DNA of 36,244 nucleotides from Microvirga sp. Mcv34 (GCF_024519725.1 NZ_JALJRK010000052.1:1-36244), one strand, 5' to 3'; numbered from the stretch's first letter, positions 8,064 through 15,917 are shown. Numbers and translations: made by a program. The notes: a model not told the origin generated them from the sequence alone.

Positions 8064-9494
8064 ATGACCACTTGGCCCATCCACGGCCGCATCACCGGCC
8101 CGATTGTCATGATCGGCTTCGGTTCGATCGGTAAAGGCATGTTGCCCCTGATCGAACGGCATTTCGAGTTCGACAAGAACCGCTTCACGGTCATCGATCC
8201 CGTCGATGCCGACCGCAGCATGCTCGACGTGCGTGGCGTCACACTGGTCAACAAGGCGCTCACACCCGAGAACTACCGCGAGATCCTGACGCCGCTGCTG
8301 ACCGAAGGTGGTGGACAGGGCTTCTGCGTGAATGTCTCGGTGGACACGTCGTCCCGAGCCATCATGGAACTCTGCCGCGAACTCGGCGCCCTCTACATCG
8401 ACACCGTGGCCGAGCCCTGGGCCGGCTTCTACTTCGACAAGAGCGCCGGAGCGGCGGACCGCACCAATTACATGCTGCGCGAGAACATCCTCGACGCGCG
8501 CCGCCAGTCGCCCGGCGGTCCCACGGCGGTGAATTGCTGCGGCGCCAATCCCGGCATGGTGTCCTGGTTCGTGAAGCAGGCGCTGCTCGATATCGCCAAG
8601 GATACGGGCCTCGACGTCGACGAGCCGAAGACCCGCGAGGAATGGGCCGCGCTCATGCAGCGCGTCGGCGTGAAGGGCATCCACATCGCTGAGCGCGACA
8701 CGCAGCGCGCCGAGCATCCCAAGCCCATGGGCGTGTTCGTGAACACCTGGTCCGTGGACGGCTTCGTGTCCGAGGGCCTGCAGCCGGCGGAACTCGGCTG
8801 GGGCACGCACGAGACGTGGATGCCGGACAACGCCCATACGCACGACAAGGGCTGCGGCGCGGCGATCTACCTGCTCCAGCCCGGCGCGAATACCCGCGTG
8901 CGCAGCTGGTGCCCGACGCCCGGTCCGCAATACGGCTTCCTGGTGACGCACAATGAGGCGATCTCGATTGCCGATTACTTCACCGTGCGCGACGGCGACA
9001 AAGTCGCCTACCGTCCGACCTGCCACTACGCCTATCATCCGGCCAATGACGCCGTGCTGTCGATGCACGAGATGTTCGGCGCTGCCGGCAAGTTCCAGGG
9101 CAAGCAGCACATCCTCACCGAAGATGAGATCGTCGATGGCATCGACGAGCTCGGTGTGCTGCTCTACGGCCACGGTAAGAACGCCTATTGGTACGGTTCG
9201 CAGCTGTCCATCGAGGAAACCCGCAAGCTTGCGCCCTACCAGAACGCCACCGGCCTTCAGGTGACCTCCGCGGTGCTCGCCGGCATGGTGTGGGCGCTGG
9301 AGAATCCAAATGAGGGCATTGTGGAGGCCGACGACATCGACTTCCGCCGCTGCCTCGAGGTGCAACTGCCTTATCTCGGCCCGGTGAAGGGCTATTATAC
9401 CGATTGGACGCCGCTCGACGATCGTCCCGGCTTCTTCCCGGAGGACATCGACACCTCCGATCCGTGGCAGTTCCGGAACATCCTGGTGCGCTGA
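8064..9494 (+). CDS. hss: Homospermidine synthase
   Basis: This 476-aa cytoplasmic enzyme joins two putrescines (or putrescine and spermidine) in an NAD-dependent reaction to give sym-homospermidine, a characteristic alphaproteobacterial polyamine. The Rossmann motif IGFGSIGKG lies at residues 17-25. The central regions DTVAEPWAGFYFD, NCCGANPGMVSWFVKQAL, NTWSVDGFVSEGLQPAELGW and HNEAISIADYF are typical of the bacterial enzyme, whose usual length is about 477 aa. ATG 8064 is set by AGGAG 8 bases upstream; the frame stays open 23 codons further upstream. It shares the region with ornithine decarboxylase and the acetyltransferase, and is followed by a perfect hairpin repeat and a small Smr-like gene. 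Confidence 0.96.
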   Translation: MTTWPIHGRITGPIVMIGFGSIGKGMLPLIERHFEFDKNRFTVIDPVDADRSMLDVRGVTLVNKALTPENYREILTPLLTEGGGQGFCVNVSVDTSSRAIMELCRELGALYIDTVAEPWAGFYFDKSAGAADRTNYMLRENILDARRQSPGGPTAVNCCGANPGMVSWFVKQALLDIAKDTGLDVDEPKTREEWAALMQRVGVKGIHIAERDTQRAEHPKPMGVFVNTWSVDGFVSEGLQPAELGWGTHETWMPDNAHTHDKGCGAAIYLLQPGANTRVRSWCPTPGPQYGFLVTHNEAISIADYFTVRDGDKVAYRPTCHYAYHPANDAVLSMHEMFGAAGKFQGKQHILTEDEIVDGIDELGVLLYGHGKNAYWYGSQLSIEETRKLAPYQNATGLQVTSAVLAGMVWALENPNEGIVEADDIDFRRCLEVQLPYLGPVKGYYTDWTPLDDRPGFFPEDIDTSDPWQFRNILVR

Positions 9495-9501
9495 CCGATA
9501 C

Positions 9502-9530
9502 GTCGTGCCCGGGCTCAGCCCGGGCACGAC
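9502..9530. repeat. Perfect 14-bp-arm palindrome (dispersed repeat type)
   Basis: gtcgtgcccgggct (9502-9515), one base, then agcccgggcacgac (9517-9530). The arms are exactly complementary. The motif matches the REP-like gtc-tgcccggg family scattered through Rhizobiales genomes. It lies 8 bases after the hss stop and may also act as a transcript end or mRNA stabiliser. Confidence 0.7.
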
Positions 9531-9547
9531 CCATGGAGTGAGCCGGC

Positions 9548-9886
9548 ATGCCTCATTTCGAGGAATTCTACGCCAACAAGTTCCGGGGCGGCCTCGGCGT
9601 CACGGACGCCGAGAGCGTGCTCGACCTGCGGGGCGTCTCGCGTGAAAAGGCGGAGGCGTCGATCCAGGACATGCTGGAGCGCAGCCGCTTCGCCGCGCCA
9701 AAAGCGGTCGCCATCCGCCTCGATCCGCCGCCGGAAGGCGGCGGCGAGACGCTGTTCCAGCCGGTCGGCAAGGCTCTGCTCGACGCCAAGAAGCGCGGCT
9801 GGATCGACCGGCTGCAGACCCTTCCGGCCCAGGATGGTCTGGGGTTCTACGTGGCGCTCGCCGGAAAGCCGGAGCGTGTGGGGTAA
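9548..9886 (+). CDS. Small protein with Smr-like sequence pattern, function unknown
   Basis: This 112-aa soluble protein has no signal or membrane segment. Residues 25-45 (VLDLRGVSREKAEASIQDML) resemble the opening of Smr domains (L-D-L-H-G, then a helix). The second half (IRLDPPP, LLDAKKRGWIDRLQ, GFYVALAGKP) could be the remaining alpha/beta core, but the H-G-K-G nuclease motif of true Smr domains is absent. I regard the fold link as tentative and the function as unknown. GGAG lies 9 bases before the ATG. It follows hss by 53 bases, separated by a hairpin repeat, so co-transcription is possible but uncertain. Confidence 0.72.
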   Translation: MPHFEEFYANKFRGGLGVTDAESVLDLRGVSREKAEASIQDMLERSRFAAPKAVAIRLDPPPEGGGETLFQPVGKALLDAKKRGWIDRLQTLPAQDGLGFYVALAGKPERVG

Positions 9887-9905
9887 TCGGGTTGGTTCAA
9901 ACCGA

Positions 9906-10009
9906 ACCTCATCCTGAGGAACAGCCACAGGCTGCGTCTCGAAGGATGCTTCAGTGCGCTCTGGACGCTCCTTCGAGATGGCCGCTCTGCGACCTCCCCA
10001 GGATGAGGT
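9906..10009. repeat. Dispersed palindromic repeat, copy B (full length)
   Basis: It begins acctcatcctgagga, continues with gctgcgtctcgaaggatg, has a diverged centre, then ctccttcgagatgg, and ends ccaggatgaggt. The outer and inner blocks are inverted copies of each other. It lies between convergent genes and matches copies at 1-67 and 36100-36195. Confidence 0.85.
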
Positions 10010-10032
10010 GAGAGTGTGTTGAGACGACCAAG

Positions 10033-10545
10033 TCATGCTCTCGCTGTGTGATGTGGCCGCCGCAAGCTGCGCACGAAACCCGCCAGCAGAAGAACGCAAC
10101 CCCAGGCCATGACGAAGCCAATCGCACTCGAAAGAACGCCTTCCTCGGTGACCGGCAGGGCCGGCTCGAAGTCGCGATAGACCGCTTCCATCACGTCCTG
10201 GTCGCCGTCGCGCACCATCAGGGCGATGCGGGCAAAGGGACCCGCCTGCATCATGGCTCCGCGATGAGCCTCCAGGCGGTTCAGGCGCTCCACATTGGCC
10301 TGCATGGCCGCGCCTTGTCGTGTGACGAAAGAGTCCGTGTTGGAGCGCAGCCGGGTGATGGCGCTGTCCAGCGTCTCGCCGCTCGCCCGGGCATCCGCAT
10401 CGAAGCGTGCGATCACGCGCTGCAACTCGTCGATGGCGCCCCCGAGGCGCTGACGGTATTGCTGCGCGAATTCAGGTCCCTGCGAGGCGACGATGCCGCC
10501 GCACAAGCCCATTCCGAAAGCGACGATGCGGACGATCCTGGACAA
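10033..10545 (-). CDS. DUF2937-family membrane protein
   Basis: This 170-aa protein has one hydrophobic helix at each end (about residues 4-22 and 137-160) and a long charged, helical middle (LQRVIARFDADARASGETLDSAI and on) likely to form a coiled coil in the periplasm. This layout and the GLCGGIVASQGPEFAQQYRQ N-terminus match the DUF2937 family, whose function is unknown. The start codon is TTG: the ribosome site GGGGAGG lies 7 bases upstream of it, whereas the next ATG would lose half of the first helix. It stands alone between two repeat-containing gaps. Confidence 0.85.
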   Translation of the reverse strand: MSRIVRIVAFGMGLCGGIVASQGPEFAQQYRQRLGGAIDELQRVIARFDADARASGETLDSAITRLRSNTDSFVTRQGAAMQANVERLNRLEAHRGAMMQAGPFARIALMVRDGDQDVMEAVYRDFEPALPVTEEGVLSSAIGFVMAWGCVLLLAGFVRSLRRPHHTARA

Positions 10546-10589
10546 GCTTGACCTCCCCGCATCGTGCGGACCCGTAGGGCCACGTTAGT

Positions 10590-10687
10590 GAAAAGTGGGA
10601 TCCGGTTTTCCGCTCCACACGATGCGTCACTGAAGAAAAGGCATCGAATGGATCCCAAAAGTGCATCCCAATTCTGGGTCCGATGCC
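10590..10687. repeat. Dispersed repeat with inverted ends upstream of the DUF2937 gene
   Basis: The gap holds gaaaagtgggatccggtttt, followed by an element bounded by ggcatcg (10640-10646) and cgatgcc (10681-10687), with ggatcccaaaa and attctgggtcc inside. I recognise this as the style of a common Rhizobiales intergenic repeat. Its last bases overlap the stop codon of the 92-aa gene. Confidence 0.55.
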
Positions 10688-10965
10688 TAAGGATCAAGAG
10701 CTTCGATGATATCTTGTTCCATGACGTCGTCGAGAGGCTTGGCGATTTTGAGCGCCCTGGTCTTCCGGCCGGGCTCCATCACCAGGATCACGGTCTCGAT
10801 CCCGGGGCAGCCGGGATCGTTGCAGGCGATTTCGTTGACCGCGAAGGCGGTGTCCGGCGCGGCCTTGAGAGCCGCGCGGGCAAGGTCCTTGACCCGGTCG
10901 ACGGCCTGCTTGTCGGGTTTCGGCAGGCCGAACGTGCCTCTCAGGAAAGCGCCGAACAGGGCCAC
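10687..10965 (-). CDS. 92-aa conserved-looking protein, function unknown
   Basis: The real gene is a short frame starting at GTG 10965. The open frame continues upstream only as a shadow of the WD40 gene. The protein begins MALFGAFLRGTFGLPKPDKQ and has a C-terminal half with NEIACNDPGCPGIETVILV and RALKIAKPLDDVMEQDI, giving a C-N-D-P-G-C-P-G motif that could bind metal or form a disulfide. I do not recognise the family. Support for the gene is good: GAGG lies 7 bases before the GTG and is embedded in the stop region of the WD40 gene, leaving 8 bases between the genes, a layout suggesting translational coupling. The link with WD40 and the CobW GTPase suggests a shared, possibly metal-related, role. 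Confidence 0.72.
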   Translation of the reverse strand: MALFGAFLRGTFGLPKPDKQAVDRVKDLARAALKAAPDTAFAVNEIACNDPGCPGIETVILVMEPGRKTRALKIAKPLDDVMEQDIIEALDP

Positions 10966-10973
10966 GGGCGACC

Positions 10974-11978
10974 TCACGGCAGGGTCAGGACGCCAGCCTG
11001 GCCGTCCTCGCAGCCGAAGGCGAGGCGCTTGCCGCCCTTGTCCCAGGCCATGGCCGTGATGCCGCTGTCCTTGACGGCCGGGCGGACGAGAAGCTCCGAG
11101 GCGTCGTTGAGGCGGATGAGCAGGATGCAGCCGTCCTCGTAGCCCACCGCGAGCACGAGGGTATTCGGATGGAAGGCCACGCGGCTCACCTTGGCCGGAC
11201 GCACGCCGCATTCCCGCGGGGCCTTGCCCATGGGGCCTTCCTTCGATTCGAAGGGCCAGATGATGGCCGCCTCGGCCCCGGAGGTGGCAAGCCACTTGCC
11301 GTCGCCCGACCAGGAGAAGGAGCGCGTCTTCGACGGGTAGCCGCTCATGCGCATATGCCCCTTGTCGGGGATGAGCCGCCAGCCGTGAAGGGCGTTCTCC
11401 TGCATGGACGTCACCACGAACCGGGCATCGGGCGACCAGGTAATGTCGAGATGGGAGCCTTTCCATTCCAGGGGTTCAGGCTTGGCTTCCACGTTGGGAA
11501 ACCAGAGCGTCGCGCCGTTGTAATGGGAAATCGCCAGCCGGTAGCCCTTGGGCGCGAAGGCGAGGCCGCGGGCCGCCGAGGGGACCTCGAGAACTTTCTC
11601 CCGGCCCTTGTCGTCGCGGGCGATCACGCGCTTGCCGACCCCGTAAGCGAAAGCGCCGCCGGCATTGACGGCGAGCGAATCGATCCAGGCCCCCTTGGCC
11701 TCTGCCAGAGTCTTCGTGGAGCCGTCGGAGCCCGTGACGGCGACGCGGCCGTCGTCGCCGCCGGTGACGAAACGCTCGCCATCGCTTGCTGCGATCAGCA
11801 CGCCCGCATCCGGATGCGCTTCGACGCGGTGGCTCTCGCCGTCCTTGGCAAGCAGAACGCCGCCGTCGCCGAGCGCGAAGGCGGCCGTGGCTTTCAGCCA
11901 GCCGATCCCGGTGACATGCGCGCCAGCCGCGAGAGGCGTGACGTTCTGGGTCAGGGACGGGGCGGTTCCAGTACTCAT
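10974..11978 (-). CDS. WD40-repeat beta-propeller protein
   Basis: This 334-aa soluble protein has no signal peptide. Repeating blade patterns include GIGWLKATAAFALGDGGVLL, GERFVTGGDDGRVAVTGSDG, LAFAPKGYRLAISHYNGATL, ITWSPDARFVVTSMQENAL, SWSGDGKWLATSGAEAAIIW, VAFHPNTLVLAVGYEDGCIL and AMAWDKGGKRLAFGCEDGQA. That gives about seven blades, enough for one closed propeller. Such proteins are scaffolds or binding platforms; no enzyme motif is seen. ATG 11978 is preferred to the longer frame because AAGGA lies 9 bases upstream. It sits between the CobW GTPase (82-base gap with a small hairpin) and the 92-aa gene, all on the minus strand. Confidence 0.88.
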   Translation of the reverse strand: MSTGTAPSLTQNVTPLAAGAHVTGIGWLKATAAFALGDGGVLLAKDGESHRVEAHPDAGVLIAASDGERFVTGGDDGRVAVTGSDGSTKTLAEAKGAWIDSLAVNAGGAFAYGVGKRVIARDDKGREKVLEVPSAARGLAFAPKGYRLAISHYNGATLWFPNVEAKPEPLEWKGSHLDITWSPDARFVVTSMQENALHGWRLIPDKGHMRMSGYPSKTRSFSWSGDGKWLATSGAEAAIIWPFESKEGPMGKAPRECGVRPAKVSRVAFHPNTLVLAVGYEDGCILLIRLNDASELLVRPAVKDSGITAMAWDKGGKRLAFGCEDGQAGVLTLP

Positions 11979-12018
11979 CGAGGCGATTCCTTCATGGGCG
12001 CTGCCATATAGCATCGGA

Positions 12019-12043
12019 CCCGCAAGGGGGCACCACTTGCGGG
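12019..12043. other. 8-bp hairpin between cobW-like and WD40 genes
   Basis: cccgcaag (12019-12026) and cttgcggg (12036-12043) are perfect complements around 9 bases. No T tract follows on the minus strand, so it may be an mRNA-processing or stability element rather than a terminator. Confidence 0.45.
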
Positions 12044-12060
12044 GCGCGATTTCGCAGCCG

Positions 12061-13023
12061 TCAGGCCGCGCAGGCCAGGAATCCTTCCTTGATCGCCTTT
12101 TCGTTCAGGTCGCGGCCGATGAAGACCACCTTCGAGGTGTGCTTCTCGCCGGGCTTCCACTCGCCCTGCACGTCGCCGTCGAGGATCATATGGACGCCTT
12201 GGAAGACGAAGCGCTTCGGCTCGTTCGGGAAGGCCACGATGCCCTTGCAGCGCAGGATGTTCGGCCCCTCGACCTGGGTGAGGTTCGAGATCCACGGCAT
12301 GAACTTTTCCGGATCCACTTCGCCGTCGATGGCGACGGAGACGGACTGCATCTCCTCGTCGTGGTGATGGTGGTGGCCTTCCTCCAGGAAGTCCGGCTCG
12401 ATCTCGATGATCCGGTCCAGGTCGAAGGCCTTGCGGTCGAGCACCTCGGAGATCGGGATGGCGCAGTTCTGGGTGCGGTGGACCTTGGCGTAGGGGTTGA
12501 TGGCGCGGATGCGTGCCTCGACCTCTTCCAGTTCACCCGCGGATACGAGATCGATCTTGTTGAGGATGATCACGTCCGCGAAGGCGATCTGGTTTTTTGC
12601 TTCCGGCGCATCCTTCAGCCGGTCGGACAGCCACTTGGCGTCGGCGACCGTCACCACCGCGTCGAGGCGGGCGGTGTCGGACACGTCCTGGTCCATAAAG
12701 AAGGTCTGGGCCACAGGGGCGGGGTCGGCGAGGCCCGTGGTCTCGACGATGATGGCGTCGAACTTGCCCTTGCGCTTCATCAGGCCGTCGAGAATGCGGA
12801 TCAGGTCGCCGCGCACGGTGCAGCAGATGCAGCCGTTGTTCATCTCGAACACTTCCTCGTCGGCGCCGACGACGAGCTCGTTGTCGATGCCGATCTCGCC
12901 GAACTCGTTGACGATCACGGCATATTTCTTGCCGTGCTGCTCGGTGAGGATGCGGTTGAGGAGGGTGGTCTTGCCGGCGCCGAGATAGCCTGTGAGGACG
13001 GTGACGGGAATCTTGTCGGTCAT
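12061..13023 (-). CDS. CobW/COG0523-family GTPase, probable metal chaperone
   Basis: This 320-aa cytoplasmic G3E GTPase has Walker [10 protein letters not shown] (residues 12-20), switch region [13 protein letters not shown], the zinc-binding C-x-C-C motif [11 protein letters not shown] (Cys65, Cys67, Cys68), ETTGLADP as Walker B region and NKIDL for base recognition. A His-rich stretch ([11 protein letters not shown]) separates the GTPase domain from the CobW C-terminal domain. Relatives such as ZNG1, YeiR and ZigA deliver zinc to client enzymes; others serve cobalamin or nitrile hydratase. Its neighbour upstream on the same strand is a Zn/Mn ABC importer, which favours a zinc role. ATG 13023 is chosen with GGAAG 7 bases upstream. 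A 107-base repeat separates it from the importer genes, so it may have its own promoter. Confidence 0.92.
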   Translation of the reverse strand: MTDKIPVTVLTGYLGAGKTTLLNRILTEQHGKKYAVIVNEFGEIGIDNELVVGADEEVFEMNNGCICCTVRGDLIRILDGLMKRKGKFDAIIVETTGLADPAPVAQTFFMDQDVSDTARLDAVVTVADAKWLSDRLKDAPEAKNQIAFADVIILNKIDLVSAGELEEVEARIRAINPYAKVHRTQNCAIPISEVLDRKAFDLDRIIEIEPDFLEEGHHHHHDEEMQSVSVAIDGEVDPEKFMPWISNLTQVEGPNILRCKGIVAFPNEPKRFVFQGVHMILDGDVQGEWKPGEKHTSKVVFIGRDLNEKAIKEGFLACAA

Positions 13024-13042
13024 CGGAGCTTCCAGAAAAATT

Positions 13043-13149
13043 GGTGTCATCCCCGGCGGCCTGTCTGGCAGGCCGGGAAGTGGATCCAGGCGCAGGTGGG
13101 CACCTTACCTGGATTCCCTTCCCTCGCTGCGCTCGCCGGGAATGACACC
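13043..13149. repeat. 107-bp dispersed repeat with inverted ends
   Basis: ggtgtcatccccggcg (13043-13058) and cgccgggaatgacacc (13134-13149) are inverted with one mismatch. Nested pairs lie inside, including tggatccagg (13081-13090) against cctggattcc, and gcctgtctggcaggc. The end motif gtcatcccgg also bounds the hairpin at 28762-28795. It lies between the binding-protein gene and the GTPase gene, both on the minus strand. Confidence 0.75.
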
Positions 13150-13172
13150 AAGCGCCGCAGCGATCAGGGTTT

Positions 13173-14102
13173 TCAGCTCGACAGAGCCGCGCTGAAAGCC
13201 CTTATATTGTGTCTCATCATATCAATGTAAGTGGCAGCGGGGCCGTTCTCGTCCGAGAGCGCGTCGGAATAGACCCGCTCTCCGATGCGAGCGCCGGTTT
13301 CCTTGGCGATCCGCTCCATCAGCCGGGCGTCGGAGACATTCTCCACAAAGACCGCGGTGATCCTCTCGCGCTTGATCTGCTGGATGATCCTGGCCACGTC
13401 CTTGGCGGAGGCTTCCGATTCCGTCGAGACGCCCTGGGGGGAGACGAAGTCGATGCCGTAGGCCGCCTCGAAATAGCGGAAGGCGTCGTGGGAGGTGATC
13501 AGCTTGCGGCGTTCAGGCGGGATCTTGGCGATAAGGGCCTTCACCTCCGCGTCCAGCGCGTCGAGCTGTGCGAGATAGGCGGTGGCATTGGCCTCGTAGG
13601 TGGCCCTGCCGCCAGAGTCGGCGGCGATCAGGGCGTCACGGATATTGGCCACATAGATCTTCGCGTTGCCGATGCTCTGCCAGGCATGGGGATCCGCGCC
13701 GCCATGGCCGTGATCGTGTCCGGTCTCATGGCCGTCGTCCTCGCTCGCAAGAGCCTTGACGCCCTTGGCGGCCTCGACCTTCACGGCTTTCGTGCCGGAG
13801 GATTTCACGAGGCGGTCGATCCAGCCCTCGAATTTCAACCCGTTGGTGAAGACGATCTTCGCCTCGGACAGGCGCCGGCCGTCGGCGGGCGTCGGGGAAT
13901 AGACATGCGCGTCCCCGTTCGGGCCCACGAGGGTCGTCACATCGATGCGCTCGACGCCCACCTGGCGCACCATGTCGCCGAGGATCGAAAAGGTCGCGAC
14001 CACCTTCAGCCGGTCGGCTGTCTGCGCCGCCGCCGGAAACGACGATGCAGCAAGGGCGAGGCATCCTGCCAGAAGGGAGAAGGCCGCTCTTCGCGTCAGC
14101 AT
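13173..14102 (-). CDS. Zn/Mn ABC transporter substrate-binding protein, TroA-like
   Basis: This 309-aa periplasmic cluster A-I (ZnuA/TroA/SitA) binding protein has the N-terminus MLTRRAAFSLLAGCLALAAS, ending in an A-A-A cleavage region. Predicted metal ligands are His66 (GDAHVYSP), His139 (DPHAWQS), His205 (ITSHDAFRYF) and Asp280 (YSDALSDENG). Three His plus one Asp is the TroA pattern, compatible with Zn or Mn; Mn/Fe-selective members usually have Glu at the third place. A His/Asp loop before His139 (DDGHETGHDHGHGGADPH) is typical of zinc-linked members. ATG 14102 gives a proper signal peptide; the longer frame does not. It is the last gene of the importer operon, 25 bases after the permease, unlike the frequent divergent arrangement of znuA. 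Confidence 0.92.
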   Translation of the reverse strand: MLTRRAAFSLLAGCLALAASSFPAAAQTADRLKVVATFSILGDMVRQVGVERIDVTTLVGPNGDAHVYSPTPADGRRLSEAKIVFTNGLKFEGWIDRLVKSSGTKAVKVEAAKGVKALASEDDGHETGHDHGHGGADPHAWQSIGNAKIYVANIRDALIAADSGGRATYEANATAYLAQLDALDAEVKALIAKIPPERRKLITSHDAFRYFEAAYGIDFVSPQGVSTESEASAKDVARIIQQIKRERITAVFVENVSDARLMERIAKETGARIGERVYSDALSDENGPAATYIDMMRHNIRAFSAALSS

Positions 14103-14127
14103 GAATCTTGATCCTTGTGAGAGGAGG

Positions 14128-14994
14128 TCAGGCTTCCAGATGCCGGCCGGGCCATGCGAGCCACAGCAGGCCACCCTCGCGCCCGAACACGAGGGAGATC
14201 ACGTAGACGGCGCCGGCCGACAGGATGATCGCCGGTCCTGCGGGCAGTTCCGCATGGAAGGAGAGCAGGAGGCCGCTCCATCCGGACAGGATGCCAATGA
14301 GAACCGAGACCAGCATCATCATGGTGATGTCGCTGGTCCAGAAGCGCGAGGCGGCGGCGGGCAGCATCATCATGCCGACCGCGAGCAGCGTTCCCAGCGC
14401 ATGGAAGCCGCCGACGAGGTTCATCACAACTAGACCGAGGAAGATCAGGTGCGTCGGCGTGCCGGCACGGCTCACGGAGCGCAGGAAGATCGGATCCACG
14501 CATTCGAGCACGAGCGGCCGGTAGAGCACCGCGAGCGCCATGACGGTGATGGTCGAGATGGAGGCGAGCAGCAGCAGCGTGCTGTCGTCGAGCGCCAGAA
14601 CGGTGCCGAACAGCACGTGCAGCAGGTCCACGTTCGAGCCGCGCAGCGACACGATGGTGACGCCGAGCGCAAGGGACAGGAGGTAGAAGGCCGCCAGCGA
14701 CGCATCCTCCTTCAGGGAGGTGAAGCGGGAGACGAGGCCCGCCGCGACCGCGACGATGACGCCCGCGAACAATCCACCGATGGTCATGGCGGGAAGCGAC
14801 AGTCCGGCCACGAGATAGCCCACGGCCGCGCCGGGAAGGATCGCATGGGCCATGGCGTCGCCGGTCAGGCTCATGCGGCGCAGCATCAGGAAGACGCCCA
14901 CGGGCCCGCCGCCGAGCGAGATCGCGATCACGCCCACGAGGGCACGCTGCATGAACTCGAACTCGGCAAACGGCGTGTAGAACAGGTCGAGCAT
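14128..14994 (-). CDS. znuB: Zn/Mn ABC transporter permease (ZnuB/ABC-3 family)
   Basis: This 288-aa inner-membrane protein has about eight hydrophobic segments. The opening FYTPFAEFEFMQRALVGVIA and the motif MSLTGDAMAHAILPGAAVGY are diagnostic of the ABC-3 family; the latter contacts the ATPase. VGMMMLPAAASRFWTSD is the conserved C-terminal block. The open frame extends far upstream only as a shadow of the ATPase gene; ATG 14994 has GAGGGG about 7 bases upstream. It follows the ATPase gene by 11 bases and precedes the binding protein by 25. Zinc is favoured over manganese by the neighbouring His-rich proteins and CobW GTPase, but the metal is inferred. Confidence 0.93.
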   Translation of the reverse strand: MLDLFYTPFAEFEFMQRALVGVIAISLGGGPVGVFLMLRRMSLTGDAMAHAILPGAAVGYLVAGLSLPAMTIGGLFAGVIVAVAAGLVSRFTSLKEDASLAAFYLLSLALGVTIVSLRGSNVDLLHVLFGTVLALDDSTLLLLASISTITVMALAVLYRPLVLECVDPIFLRSVSRAGTPTHLIFLGLVVMNLVGGFHALGTLLAVGMMMLPAAASRFWTSDITMMMLVSVLIGILSGWSGLLLSFHAELPAGPAIILSAGAVYVISLVFGREGGLLWLAWPGRHLEA

Positions 14995-15005
14995 GGACAG
15001 GCCCC

Positions 15006-15752
15006 TCACGCGACGTTGCGGTGGCAGACATCCGCGTGCGGATCGTAGGCCTCGACCATGCGCCGGGCCTTCAGGAGGTTCTCCGGGCTCAAGACCTCGA
15101 CCGTCTCGCCCCAGGCCACCGGCTCGCGGGCGATCAGCAGGGTCTGCGGGAAGGCGCGCCTGACCATGTCGAGGTCGTGCAGCACGGCGATCACGGTGCG
15201 GGATTCCGTATGCCAGCGGCGCACCAGATCGAGCAGGTCGGCGGTCGTCTTGGCGTCGATGGCCGTGAACGGCTCGTCGAGCAGGATCACGGGGGCGTCC
15301 TGGAGGAGAAGGCGCGCGAAGAGCGCCCGTTGCATCTGCCCGCCCGACAGGGTCGAGATCGGGCGGCGCTCGAAGCCGGTCAGACCTACGGCCGCCAGAG
15401 CCTCGTCGATCCTGGCGCGGTCCTGCCGGGAGATGCCGCCGAACAGGCCGGAGCGGGACCACAGGCCCATGGCGACCAGATCGTAGACGGACAGCGGAAA
15501 GGACCGGTCGATCTCGGCCGCCTGGGGCAGATAGGCGATGCCGCGCGAGGCATGGCACCGGATTTGGCCTTCGAGAGGCTTGAGAGTGCCGACGATGCCC
15601 TTGAGCAGGGTGGACTTGCCGGCCCCGTTGGGCCCGACCACGGCCATCAGGCAGCCGGCCTGAATCTCCCCGTCCAGGTGATGCACGGCGGGCCTGCGGC
15701 CGTAGCCGAGGGTCACTTCATCGAAACGGATGGCTGGCGGTGCTGCGGACAT
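15006..15752 (-). CDS. znuC: Zn/Mn ABC transporter ATP-binding protein
   Basis: This 248-aa cytoplasmic ATPase carries Walker A GPNGAGKST (residues 40-48), a Q-loop in AYLPQAAEIDRSFP, the ABC signature LSGGQMQR, Walker B VILLDEPF and the switch His in AVLHDLDMV. It energises the importer with the permease and TroA-like protein that follow. The C-terminus has a short extension ending DPHADVCHRNVA, with His and Cys that might touch metal. It starts 3 bases after the stop of the His-rich micropeptide, so the two are very probably co-translated from one message. Confidence 0.94.
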   Translation of the reverse strand: MSAAPPAIRFDEVTLGYGRRPAVHHLDGEIQAGCLMAVVGPNGAGKSTLLKGIVGTLKPLEGQIRCHASRGIAYLPQAAEIDRSFPLSVYDLVAMGLWSRSGLFGGISRQDRARIDEALAAVGLTGFERRPISTLSGGQMQRALFARLLLQDAPVILLDEPFTAIDAKTTADLLDLVRRWHTESRTVIAVLHDLDMVRRAFPQTLLIAREPVAWGETVEVLSPENLLKARRMVEAYDPHADVCHRNVA

Positions 15753-15755
15753 GCG

Positions 15756-15917
15756 CTACCCCATCACACGGAGGACCAGCACCCATAACACCGCCAGCGC
15801 GACGGCGGTCCCGGCCAGGCGCTGCCCGACCGAGAGGCGCAGGAGCGAAAAGGTCGGGGCGGCGGCAACCGCCCGATGCTCGTGGGCGTGATGATGGTGG
15901 TGATGGCCATGCGTCAT
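15756..15917 (-). CDS. His-rich one-TM micropeptide heading the Zn/Mn importer operon
   Basis: This 53-aa protein has the N-terminus MTHGHHHHHHAHEHR (nine His in the first 15 residues), a short linker and a single hydrophobic helix near the end (LAGTAVALAVLWVLVLRVMG). It is probably anchored in the inner membrane with the His cluster as a metal-binding tail. It lies 3 bases before the ATPase start and just downstream of a promoter-like element with a palindrome, so it looks like the first gene of the operon. An upstream in-frame ATG at 15947 would leave almost no leader from that promoter. I do not recognise a named family. The coding assignment rests on position and composition. Confidence 0.65.
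   Translation of the reverse strand: MTHGHHHHHHAHEHRAVAAAPTFSLLRLSVGQRLAGTAVALAVLWVLVLRVMG

Noticed and set aside
7959..9527. 522-aa open frame antisense to homospermidine synthase
   Set aside because: It mirrors the codon structure of hss, is rich in Arg, His, Val and Gly as such shadows are, and has no domain motif or ribosome site.
10966..11466. Upstream extension of the 92-aa gene to 259 aa
   Set aside because: It is the WD40 gene read in another frame; the GTG at 10965 with its own ribosome site is the better start.
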